A stretch of 64,000 nt of DNA from Pseudomonadales bacterium (GTDB taxonomy: Bacteria; Pseudomonadota; Gammaproteobacteria; Pseudomonadales; UBA7239), in NCBI GenBank assembly GCA_028280345.1, contig JANQLY010000011.1, positions 248,001 through 312,000 of the forward strand. Direction: 5' to 3'. Position 1 is the first letter of the stretch; each line of letters opens with the position of its first letter. The notes beneath the pieces are model-generated. The model did no database searches, was not told the DNA's origin, and saw only the letters and a program-made list of their open reading frames with translations. Shown one piece after another: positions 53,701 to 61,119 of this stretch. The position numbers and the translations under genes were made by a program.

Positions 53701-55392
53701 GGAGATGTATGTGATTTGGATGATGATAATGACGGTATGCCTGATGCTTGGGAAGCGCTTTATGGTTTTGATGCAACCATAGACGATGGTTTTGGAGATG
53801 CTGACTTGGATGGAGGGACTAATTTATATGAATATACAAATGCACTTGACCCATTGATCTATGATGATTTGGATGTAGATGGTAGTACTTATTTTGAGGA
53901 ATATCTTGCCGGAACTAATAATAACGATGCGGGGGAGCGCCCTTATTGGTGGCGTACATTGGCCGGAAAATATTCAGAAGATGAATTCGGTTGTGCTGTT
54001 GTTGGAATAGGGGATATTAATGGTGATGCTGTTGATGATTTTGCTATAGGTACTTCAAGTATGGGAGGGGCAGCGGCTACTACTTATGGCTATGTTCAAT
54101 TAATCAGTGGGGCTGATGGAGCCGTTATTCGAGAGCATCAGCATGTCGATCCTTTCCATCCTTTTTGCAATATAGATAATGCCGGCGATATTAATGGGGA
54201 TGGCTATAACGACATCATTGTTGGCTGGATTGAAGAATGGTCTGTGGGCGATGATGAGGCCTGGATTTATAGTGGTGCTGATGGGAGCGTGATTTATGCT
54301 TTGTCGGATGCCCAAATACCTGGGTTTGGCTATTCAGTAAGTGGTTTAGGTGATATCAATAATGATGGCTATGCTGATGTTGCAGTTGGTTCTACTTCGA
54401 GAGGTATTGTGTCTGTTTATAGCGGTATTGATGGTAACAAGCTTTATGAGGCGACAGGCATTCTTCAAAATGATGAGTTTGGTAGTGTGTTAGCTTCAGC
54501 AGGAGATGTAAATGCTGATGGTTACCCGGATATTCTTGTTGGTGGTGGTTTAATTTATCTTTATGATTACCGTTATGTGCATATTCTTAACGGCAATGAT
54601 GGCTCGTTAATTCATGAGCTTATTACCGATTCAGTCATTGAGTTTGGCGATGTTATGGAAGGGTTGGGAGATATCAATGGTGATGGCTATGAGGATTTTG
54701 TCATTAATGCCTGTGATGGAAATGCGCTGAATTTCTGTGTTTATAGCGGTTTGGATGCTTCAACTATCTATAATGTTACTGCCGATCCGGGAGAAGATAA
54801 ATTTGGGCAGTCAATTGCTGTGCTAGATGATCTTGATAACGACGGTTATAATGACTTTGTGGTTGGAAGCGAGCAGGGTATGTATAGATCGACTCCGATT
54901 CAATCTGGAGCTGGAAAATGGGGGGAGGCTACTATTTATAGTGGCCATAGTGGGAAAGCTCTTTATCAATTTTTGGCCGATCAAAAGAACGACAATTTTG
55001 GTATTGCTGTTAGTGGTGTTGGGGATATTGATCAGGATGGCTATTCTGATTTGGCGATAGGTGCGACAAGATTTAATAATGGCAGGGTGCGTATTATTCG
55101 CTCTTCTGGTCTGTTTAATGATGTTGATCTTGACTATCTGGTTAATTCTTTTGACTCTGATGACGATGGTGACAATCTCGAAGATACAGTTGAAGCATTA
55201 ATAGGCACCGACCCGCTAAGTGCTGATAGTGACAATAACGGCCTTGACGACGATGGTGAAGATAGTGATGGCGATAGTCTGCCGAATATTGTCGAGATCA
55301 ATAAAGGGCTTGATCCCGCTAACGCTGCTGACAATACCTTGCCATTGAACGATAGCTATCGTGGTAAAAGCCTGCAACATCAACAGTATTAA
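50734..55392 (+). CDS. Giant exported protein: RCC1-like, FG-GAP and thrombospondin type 3 repeats
   Basis: 1552 residues from ATG 50734, which has GAGGA seven bases upstream; an in-frame GTG at 50710 is less likely. Order: signal peptide ending VAQAA; seven RCC1-like repeats (about residues 60-320), each with a paired cysteine and a CWG motif; an FG-GAP propeller (about 370-720, six clear repeats and one degenerate); calcium-rich TSP3-like repeats with an 86-residue period (about 738-1050); a second FG-GAP propeller of seven repeats (about 1080-1460); and the same C-terminal tail as the preceding gene. It is probably an extracellular, calcium-stabilised structural or adhesive protein; no enzyme motif was seen. 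Confidence 0.85.
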   Translation: MIGCIKLGLTKKLKHGQVFSLPAIMVFFWFLISVAQAADLDNDTLPDDWETANGYDPAVPHYIVAAGWHTSCAKDDNGVSCWGAVSSGQNTNIPSFTNLKQLAVGASHVCGLDDNGVQCWGNATYTAVPAMTGVTQISSFKNHTCALHDSGVSCWGDNGNGQISAPSLTNPVDISAGGSHSCALDNTGVVCWGNNGNGQASVPALTNPTDVTAGDRNTCAIHNDGEVACWGLAGAGQSSPPAAIDDAIELSIGQNMSCAIRDSSDPYLDCWGSNGVGQSSPPEMANVRQISSGYQHYCSLADEGIRCWGRSAQGQISIDNFSFDIDGDASPNDEENLAGTENNDPDERPYWWRTYRSYDSLGYFGSAVSNAGDVNNDGYSDHVIGGYWYMVNSSRRGIARIFSGKDGQLIHQLEGNNQGDYFGYSVSDAGDVNGDGYADVIIGAPYDDNSGFESGTAQVFSGLDGSNLYVFAGDNADDYFGISVHGAGDVNNDGYDDIIVGAEQDDNNGDDSGMVRVLSGLNGAILYEFNGAAAGDNFGLSVSAAGDVNGDGYADVIVGSSVGGSSQDEGYVKVFSGIDGSELYFYNGFGLFGESVGGLGDVNNDGHSDFLVAAPSDDTGGLNRGMVVVYSGIDGSSLYALSGEDGEQLGFSVSGTGDLDNDTYNDLVVSGYGFVRILSGASGNLLFDIPVSGFPDVGGLANNVDGSLGFIASNRAYHISDLANDVDYDNVKNNADPDDDNDGMPDSWEELYGLNALLDDSSDDPDGDGMTNLYEYQNGFNPIVFDNDTDSDGVSDPFDNCPIDSNPAQIDSDGDGNGDACDSDDDNDGMPDDWELLYSLNPFANDAALDPDSDGMSNLYEYQHGFDPTVVDNDADGDGRSDPFDNCPSVFNPGQENNDGDSEGDVCDLDDDNDGMPDSWELIYGLNALLDDSSVDSDGDGMSNLYEYQYGFNPIVVDNDADGDGRSDPFDNCPSVFNPGQENNDGDSEGDVCDLDDDNDGMPDAWEALYGFDATIDDGFGDADLDGGTNLYEYTNALDPLIYDDLDVDGSTYFEEYLAGTNNNDAGERPYWWRTLAGKYSEDEFGCAVVGIGDINGDAVDDFAIGTSSMGGAAATTYGYVQLISGADGAVIREHQHVDPFHPFCNIDNAGDINGDGYNDIIVGWIEEWSVGDDEAWIYSGADGSVIYALSDAQIPGFGYSVSGLGDINNDGYADVAVGSTSRGIVSVYSGIDGNKLYEATGILQNDEFGSVLASAGDVNADGYPDILVGGGLIYLYDYRYVHILNGNDGSLIHELITDSVIEFGDVMEGLGDINGDGYEDFVINACDGNALNFCVYSGLDASTIYNVTADPGEDKFGQSIAVLDDLDNDGYNDFVVGSEQGMYRSTPIQSGAGKWGEATIYSGHSGKALYQFLADQKNDNFGIAVSGVGDIDQDGYSDLAIGATRFNNGRVRIIRSSGLFNDVDLDYLVNSFDSDDDGDNLEDTVEALIGTDPLSADSDNNGLDDDGEDSDGDSLPNIVEINKGLDPANAADNTLPLNDSYRGKSLQHQQY
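52945..53880 (+). repeat. 258-bp tandem repeats coding for TSP3-like units
   Basis: Units start at 52945, 53203 and 53461, each exactly 258 bp (86 codons), with a partial fourth at 53719. Each encodes DDDNDGMPD.WE.LYGLN, NLYEYQ.GF.P, DPFDNCP and a D-rich end with a cysteine. The region spanning the second and third units is nearly identical at DNA level, for example GGGCAGGAAAATAATGA in both, which indicates recent expansion. Confidence 0.9.
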
Positions 55393-55408
55393 ACCGGGTA
55401 TGTGATCT

Positions 55409-55822
55409 ATGGATTCAATCAGGAAATTTATGGAAGACTACTGCGCCAGCTTCAAACCTGGCGGGATTGATGATGTGCTTGATCACTATCATGAGACGGC
55501 CACAATGATGATGGGCAGCATGGTGTTTAGCCTGGATCGCGAAGGTATTCGAGCAGCACTGGAAAGTGGTCTTGAAGATCTGTTGGAAAAGGGTTTTGCC
55601 TATAGCCGCTTTAACGAATTGCAGATTCAACAATTGAATCCGGAGCTCGCGTATGTGAGTGGCAGTTTTACCCGTTACAAGGCTGACGACAGTGTGCTGG
55701 AGCAACTCGGTGCAACCTATACGTTAATTCATGTGGAAGGGCAGTGGAAAATTGTGGTAATTGCTTTGCACGGCCCCGATGAATGCCTGTCTTTGCCTGG
55801 AGATGCTGCCGGACTTATTTAG
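55409..55822 (+). CDS. SnoaL/NTF2-like (DUF4440-type) small protein
   Basis: 137 residues without a signal peptide: FMEDYCASFKPGGIDDVLDHYHETATMMMGSMVFSLDREGIRAAL, then strands ending in ATYTLIHVEGQWKIVVIALHG. The cone-shaped NTF2-like fold is used by small enzymes and binding proteins of many kinds, so no substrate can be given. It begins 16 bp after the giant propeller gene and could be co-transcribed with it, but the functional link is unclear. Confidence 0.75.
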   Translation: MDSIRKFMEDYCASFKPGGIDDVLDHYHETATMMMGSMVFSLDREGIRAALESGLEDLLEKGFAYSRFNELQIQQLNPELAYVSGSFTRYKADDSVLEQLGATYTLIHVEGQWKIVVIALHGPDECLSLPGDAAGLI

Positions 55823-55827
55823 GCTTC

Positions 55828-57291
55828 TTATTTGGGTTCTTCGTAGTCGTCAATTAACTTGTCGATATCAAGAATTTCGAAATCGTCGTCATCGACACTG
55901 CTTTCGCCATCCTCGGGTTCGCTTAAATCCATTTCAAACGCGCCTTTTTTAATCTCCGCTTCAGGCTCTTTTTCTTCTTCATTTTCCTCGCCAAAGGGTG
56001 CGGCGATATCATCCAGAGCTTCTTCATCTATATCCAGATCAATATCTCCAAATGCTTCTTCAATAGCCGCCATATCTTCGTCATCCACGACATCCATAAC
56101 AAAGCCTTCGACAATCTCCACGCTGCCTTCCTCTGCATCACCGCTGGCATCGGCAATAAACGTGTCGGTTTCTTCCAGATACTCCTCAACTGTGCGCAGG
56201 CTGCCCATCACTTCACCAATGGTTTCTGTTTCTTCAGGCACTGCTTCCTGTGCGGCGTCAAGCAACGCCTGACTGGCGCCGCTGGCATCGGCTTTGGGTT
56301 TCTTGACGCCGGTGGGTTCGCTGGCCTCGTAGCCTTCATGCTCTTTGTCGTCAGATTCACCGCTGGCAGCAAGAATCGCAGCAGCTCTGTCTTCAGCAGA
56401 CAATTGGCTGCGTTGTAGCTTCCTCGCGGTCGGCATCATTTCCTGGTTCTTTTCAGCTTCGTCAAGAGCGGCAATCGCTGTCTGGCGACTGCGATAGGCG
56501 AGGAAGATAACGGCAAAAATGAGAATAAACTGTATCAGCGCTGCGAGAATCATATACAGATTGAAGTTCTTGCCAAAACCACCCTCGTTGGCAGGAGTGA
56601 AGAGAATACTCCAGCGGGTATCACCAATCGCGAAAAGGTTTAGTGTGTCGAGGCGTGGGGCCACATTGCCACTGCTCAGCACGATGGTGTAACTGCCGGA
56701 TTCATTGGTTTCCACGAGTGAGACTGTGCCTTTCTCTGGATCAAAGGTATTGAGGTGATCCTTGAGGTAGCGAGCTGCGTGCGCAATGAGTAATGTGCCG
56801 CCTGTGCCTAATGTGCCTTCACGCGGAATCGGGGCAGAGATTAGAAAATAGGGGTCGCCATTATCCATGACAACTTCGGCATGAATATCGTCTTTATGTT
56901 TTTCAGCAACATCTACAAAGTCAATTTCCTGTGAAGATAGTCGAAGCTTAACGGCCTTGCGTGTAGGAACGAGTCTTGCGAAAAGAATATCGTTATCCGA
57001 GGCTGTTATCTTCTCATCAAGAACCTTGATCTGGTCGTAATCAAGGGTGTTGACCGCAGTGATGACTTCGGTTTTATTGGCGTGTTTTTGCAGTTGCTTA
57101 TGTAGAAATTTGAGCTGGGTATTGAGTCCGTTAGCATGGGTGCGAACGAGTACATGGTTGGATTTGCTGACCTCCAGGGCAACCTTGTGCTGGTACATAA
57201 AGTAGAAAGATGCTGCAATACCCGCAATCAGCAGCAGAGAGACCACAATTGCTGCAATGATCGGGAGAGATGAGGGTTTTTTCGAGGCCAT
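55828..57291 (-). CDS. Two-TM protein with periplasmic sensor-like domain and long acidic tail
   Basis: 487 residues. One helix is at about 9-32 (LPIIAAIVVSLLLIAGIAAS) and a second at about 244-268 (NLYMILAALIQFILIFAVIFLAY). Between them is a periplasmic domain of about 200 residues with a CHASE/dCache-like flavour (VLFARLVP, ISAPIPREGTLGTGGTLLIAHA). The cytoplasmic tail of about 220 residues is very acidic and low-complexity (IEEAFGDIDLDIDEEALDDI). It faintly recalls the N-terminal region of long AlgC-type phosphomannomutases, but no mutase domain follows. Function unknown. Confidence 0.7.
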   Translation of the reverse strand: MASKKPSSLPIIAAIVVSLLLIAGIAASFYFMYQHKVALEVSKSNHVLVRTHANGLNTQLKFLHKQLQKHANKTEVITAVNTLDYDQIKVLDEKITASDNDILFARLVPTRKAVKLRLSSQEIDFVDVAEKHKDDIHAEVVMDNGDPYFLISAPIPREGTLGTGGTLLIAHAARYLKDHLNTFDPEKGTVSLVETNESGSYTIVLSSGNVAPRLDTLNLFAIGDTRWSILFTPANEGGFGKNFNLYMILAALIQFILIFAVIFLAYRSRQTAIAALDEAEKNQEMMPTARKLQRSQLSAEDRAAAILAASGESDDKEHEGYEASEPTGVKKPKADASGASQALLDAAQEAVPEETETIGEVMGSLRTVEEYLEETDTFIADASGDAEEGSVEIVEGFVMDVVDDEDMAAIEEAFGDIDLDIDEEALDDIAAPFGEENEEEKEPEAEIKKGAFEMDLSEPEDGESSVDDDDFEILDIDKLIDDYEEPK

Positions 57292-57463
57292 GCAATACCC
57301 GCCAGTTTTTCCGTTAGGCGTATTTTATACAAAAAAAAGCCTGCTTAGCGACGGGTATTTTGAATATTGTGGCCTTGTGCCTGTCAGGAGAGGGAATTGA
57401 GGGGGTTTGGCTCTTTCAGGGGCAAAAGTGCTACAATCCCTGCTTCTTAAATGGGAATCTGTC

Positions 57464-57682
57464 ATGCAATCGATGCGATTCTATGCGCTGTGTGGGCTGT
57501 GTTTATTAGCGGTGAATGCGTCTGCCTATGTGGGGCCAGGCGCAGACCTCGAATTATCGCCATCATTGATTATGTTTGCGATTGCGGTGCTGGTTGCGTT
57601 GATTGCCGTTGTGGTGATTCCGATTTATTACTTTCGAAAAAGCAGGAACTCTGGCGCTGATGATCGCAGGGGTAAAGAATAA
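57464..57682 (+). CDS. Small exported single-TM protein
   Basis: 72 residues from ATG 57464 (GGGAA upstream; the frame is open further to 57407 without support). A signal peptide (FYALCGLCLLAVNASA) is followed by YVGPGADLELSPS and one membrane helix (LIMFAIAVLVALIAVVVIPIYYF), then a basic tail. The YVGPGA start of the mature part resembles small membrane proteins that I recall beside sulfatase or sulfotransferase-like genes. The arylsulfotransferase-like gene begins 29 bp later. Confidence 0.65.
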   Translation: MQSMRFYALCGLCLLAVNASAYVGPGADLELSPSLIMFAIAVLVALIAVVVIPIYYFRKSRNSGADDRRGKE

Positions 57683-57711
57683 AATCGCGGTTGAAGTGAG
57701 CCACAAAATAC

Positions 57712-59049
57712 ATGTTTGCAAAGCTTGTTAAATTTCTCCTTGCCTGTTTCTTTCTGTTCTCATTGGTTTTTATTGCCTCCGTTGTCGGTATGTTCTTTGC
57801 CTACAAGAATCTTTGGCCTGCCTCCGAAATGGCACATATTTTCAATTTTGTAAACGAGAAAAAAATTGCCGAGTTGGTGAATTTTCAACGCGATGGTGGC
57901 GAGGCAAAGTTTCGCAAGGCTGACTTTTCTGTATTTGATGATGAAACCGGTTTGCTACCCGGGCTGGAAGGCCGGGTTGGTTTGGTAAGTCAGGAATTCG
58001 TGCTCTACTCCCACGGTTCAGCGATTTCCCTGATCGATAAGCAGGCAAACGAATTGCATCGCTGGGAGTACGGTAATAATAAAGGTTTCTTGCAAGGTTT
58101 TTATCTTTTTTCAAATGGCAATCTGTTGATCAATTATGGTGGCAAGCTGGTGATGCTAGACAAGGACTCCACTGTATTGTGGGGTAGCCGTAATAACAAC
58201 GGGCACGATGTGATTGTTTATGATGACAAAATCTATGCTGTAGAACACCCGCTGAGAAAATTTGAAAATACCGATTTGCCCTGTGATGGTTTGGTCCTCG
58301 AACATGCCTCTGGCAAATATTTTGATGATCAAGTGGCGATCTTTTCACTGCAAGGAGAATTGTTGCGAGAAATCCGTCTTTTTGATTCTCTGTGCAAAGC
58401 AGATTTCCATGGCCTGTTGCTGGCCAATGGTTATCTGTTTGAGTCGGACTTAACAACGCTGGAAAATCCGATTTTGTACAAGATAGATCAATCCGAATAT
58501 GCCAATGGTGTTGATCCCTTACATCTGAATTCGATATACATTATTAGTCCAGAGGACGCCGCAGTGCTCGATTTTGCCAATGAAGGTGATATTCTCGTTT
58601 CGTTACGCAATATTAATTCTGCTGTATTGTTGGACAAGGAGACAGGACTTGCCAAGTGGGAGATGACCGGTCGCTTTGTGCGTCAGCACGAAGTAAATAT
58701 TGTGGAGCAGCGCTATATTGCCGCGTTTGACAATATTGGCAGTTATCACAGTACCGGATCATCCAGAGTGCTGTTGATTGATTTGTTACACGAGCAGGAA
58801 AACCGCAGCTTTTCTCCAGCACCGGACTACAGCTTTCCCGTGGCGATTACCGGCTCCTATGCGTTTGCTGACAACGGCAATGTACTTGTGATTGATGGGC
58901 GTCGTATTTTTGAGGTTCATGAAACCGAGGGAGTGGTTTGGGGCTATTACCCGGTTAATAATGAGAAAATTGCCCGTTCCGGTGTGACGTTATCAATAGA
59001 CTCGTTTTCCTGTGAGGAACTGGATTTTCTAAAGGTTACATGTCCCTGA
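57712..59049 (+). CDS. Membrane-anchored arylsulfotransferase (ASST)-like protein
   Basis: 445 residues with an N-terminal membrane anchor (FLLACFFLFSLVFIASVVGMFFA) and a propeller-like periplasmic domain. NNNGHDVIVYDDKIYAVEHP and NGVDPLHLNSIYIISPEDA match the ASST pattern, in which conserved histidines bind the sulfuryl group. SLRNINSAVLLDKETGLAKWEM and HEVNIVEQRYIAAFDN belong to the later blades. Characterised ASSTs transfer sulfate between phenols without PAPS; many uncharacterised relatives sit in polysaccharide loci. Catalysis and substrate here are inference. Confidence 0.75.
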   Translation: MFAKLVKFLLACFFLFSLVFIASVVGMFFAYKNLWPASEMAHIFNFVNEKKIAELVNFQRDGGEAKFRKADFSVFDDETGLLPGLEGRVGLVSQEFVLYSHGSAISLIDKQANELHRWEYGNNKGFLQGFYLFSNGNLLINYGGKLVMLDKDSTVLWGSRNNNGHDVIVYDDKIYAVEHPLRKFENTDLPCDGLVLEHASGKYFDDQVAIFSLQGELLREIRLFDSLCKADFHGLLLANGYLFESDLTTLENPILYKIDQSEYANGVDPLHLNSIYIISPEDAAVLDFANEGDILVSLRNINSAVLLDKETGLAKWEMTGRFVRQHEVNIVEQRYIAAFDNIGSYHSTGSSRVLLIDLLHEQENRSFSPAPDYSFPVAITGSYAFADNGNVLVIDGRRIFEVHETEGVVWGYYPVNNEKIARSGVTLSIDSFSCEELDFLKVTCP

Positions 59050-59287
59050 TAATAACGTTGTGATCAGGCTATTGTTCTGAGCAGAGTTTGGGACTTTATT
59101 CTATTGTTTGGTCATGCTGTCGTGACTCGGCCTGTTTATCTAATCTTAATAGAAAAATTATCTGGTGCTAACAAGAGCACTCTTTTTCTTCGTTAGGATG
59201 CAATCCTGCCAAAAATTATGGGTACACATTGTAATGATGGGGAATGCTTTGGCTTTGAGTTTTACCCGAATAATAGTAATAGATAGT

Positions 59288-59761
59288 ATGAGTAATAAAC
59301 CTATGAAATCTTTAATCTGTAAAATAAAGCTGGTTGTAGCAGCTTTGCTACTGCCTTCTGCGACTGTTTATGCTGATGCGGAGCTAACAGCTGCTATGCA
59401 GAAGTTGCAGCAGCTTACGCATAAACTCTCGCTTGCAACACATCATCAGAATCGTGAGCTTAGTCGGTACTATCTGGATGAATCCATGCTCCTTCTTGAG
59501 CAGATACAGGATACGACACCGGAAGATAAAGGTATGCCAATTGCTGTACATATTGATCGCTTTGCAAAACCGGCGTACTTCCCAATGAAAATTTTGTTAA
59601 TGCCTACCAATGAAGAATTCAATCCTGATGATATGAAGCCAGCGATGGATAAAATTATTGATAGCTGTAATAAATGCCATGAAGCGACCAAGGTTGAATA
59701 TATTAAGATTATCAATGCGACAAATAACCCGTTTAACATGGATTTTGAAGCTGGCGATTAA
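59288..59761 (+). CDS. Exported c-type cytochrome-like protein
   Basis: 157 residues from ATG 59288 (ATG 59303 is an alternative; neither has a clear ribosome-binding site). A signal peptide (LVVAALLLPSATVYA) is followed by a helical domain with a single heme-attachment site CxxCH at residues 127-131 (SCNKCHEATKVEY) close to the C-terminus. The late CxxCH and helical content resemble cytochrome c'/c-556-type four-helix proteins. It precedes the HtrA-like gene by 48 bp, probably in one transcript. Confidence 0.72.
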   Translation: MSNKPMKSLICKIKLVVAALLLPSATVYADAELTAAMQKLQQLTHKLSLATHHQNRELSRYYLDESMLLLEQIQDTTPEDKGMPIAVHIDRFAKPAYFPMKILLMPTNEEFNPDDMKPAMDKIIDSCNKCHEATKVEYIKIINATNNPFNMDFEAGD

Positions 59762-59809
59762 TTTAAACGATAGCTATTTTAACTATTTATTTACAGGGTG
59801 TACTGAATA

Positions 59810-60844
59810 ATGAAAACGTTACTGCTTGTTGTGGTTTCTTTTGCCTCTTTGATTACCTGCTTTCCACTGATGGCAGAGGGAGTAGATTATTCGCCTACGG
59901 TTGTTGAAATAAGTACTTACAAGGCAGCTGATTCAGATAAAGTGGTTACAAGAAGCATGGGGTTTGTGCTTGAAGAAGACGGTTTTATTCTTTCAGTGTA
60001 TCAAGGCTTGCTGGATCCTGCCTCCGAAGAGATTCTTACCAGGGTTGATGTTTATATTCCCGAGCTGGATAAAAGCTACCCTGCAGAGATTGTCGGGGTG
60101 GAGCCTACTCTTGATTTGAGTATTCTAAAGATATTTTCTGAGGAAGAGCTTAAGGTTGGCAGGCTGAAGACCTATGACGAAACAGAAGAGGGTATAGAAG
60201 TATCTGCGCCAATTTTGGCTTCCTCAGTAGATAATGATTCCCCTTTGCAGCAGGTTTTTGGTGTGTTGAGAGTCAAGGCAGAGAGGGAATGCTATCAATT
60301 TAATATGACTGCCACGATGCATCAGGCACACATTGATATAACAGAACCATTAATGGTCGGGGCACCCATCCTCAATCCAAAGGGTGAAGTCGTGGCGGTT
60401 TATACCGGGTATAAGCCAACTGATGCCAATGATATTTACGTTTGGGATCAGAATATTACCTATATTTTGCCCGCTTATCTGGCGACAAATATTTACGATA
60501 GCTTAAAGCACAAGAAGAATATGAGATCGCCCTGGACCGGTTTTGCTGTCAGGCGTTTGACTGAGGAAGAGAGCGAAATATTCCCGACTGCAGCGGGTGA
60601 TCAGGGTGGGATTGCCATAGAAGATGTCTGGAAGAATAGCCCTGCTGAAGCATTGGGGGTTCAGGTAAATGATATATTGGTGCGCTTTGGTCACTACCGC
60701 ATTGAATCACCAGCGGATTTTCAGAAATGGCTATATATGTATGGTGAAGGGATGACTATCGATATGTCATTTATTCGTGGTAAAGAAACGATTGTGTTGG
60801 AGTACACAATAGAAGAGCGACCAGAGTGGGCTGTGCCAAAGTAG
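59810..60844 (+). CDS. HtrA/DegP-like protein with a degenerate protease domain and PDZ
   Basis: 344 residues: signal peptide (LLLVVVSFASLITCFPLMA), a trypsin-like fold and one PDZ domain (GGIAIEDVWKNSPAEALGVQVNDILVRFGHYRI, about residues 262-300). Compared with DegP the His motif (ILTNNHV) reads ILSVYQG, and the Ser motif (GNSGGPL.N..GEV.G) reads LMVGAPILNPKGEVVAV. The Asp motif is kept as TLDLSILKI. It should therefore be proteolytically inactive and act as a binding or scaffold protein. It lies next to the cytochrome gene. Confidence 0.78.
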   Translation: MKTLLLVVVSFASLITCFPLMAEGVDYSPTVVEISTYKAADSDKVVTRSMGFVLEEDGFILSVYQGLLDPASEEILTRVDVYIPELDKSYPAEIVGVEPTLDLSILKIFSEEELKVGRLKTYDETEEGIEVSAPILASSVDNDSPLQQVFGVLRVKAERECYQFNMTATMHQAHIDITEPLMVGAPILNPKGEVVAVYTGYKPTDANDIYVWDQNITYILPAYLATNIYDSLKHKKNMRSPWTGFAVRRLTEEESEIFPTAAGDQGGIAIEDVWKNSPAEALGVQVNDILVRFGHYRIESPADFQKWLYMYGEGMTIDMSFIRGKETIVLEYTIEERPEWAVPK

Positions 60845-60869
60845 TCTTACAGTAGTCACAGTAACCTGT

Positions 60870-60899
60870 TTGTCATAATTCTGTAATAGTTCTGCAACC
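60870..60899 (+). promoter_or_regulatory. Pho-box-like direct repeats
   Basis: TTGTCATAATT (60870-60880), CTGTAATAGTT (60881-60891) and CTGCAACC (60892-60899) are consecutive 11-bp-spaced repeats close to the PhoB consensus CTGTCATAAAACTGTCAT. TACTTT at 60912 is a weak -10 at a fitting distance. The downstream gene starts at 61120, leaving a long leader; the intervening 200 bp has no ORF I can support. Confidence 0.5.
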
Positions 60900-61119
60900 T
60901 GGGTTGGCTGTTACTTTTTAGCAGTTAGTCAATACTGTTTTCATTTGATTATAAATTGCACAAGGAGTAATGAGGGTATAGGGAGCGTTTTATAATATCT
61001 TAATTAAAAAACTATCAGCCTGTAACAAAAAATACTTTTTGTATGGTTAAGATGCATCACTTAATTTTAGCCGTACTAATTAGAAGTTTAATTAAATCAA
61101 ACATCATGAGGGTGCTCCT

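Noticed and set aside
53203..53718. Assembly duplication artefact in the TSP3 region
   Set aside because: The units differ by scattered synonymous and non-synonymous changes and keep frame, which fits true tandem duplication; long reads could still confirm the copy number.
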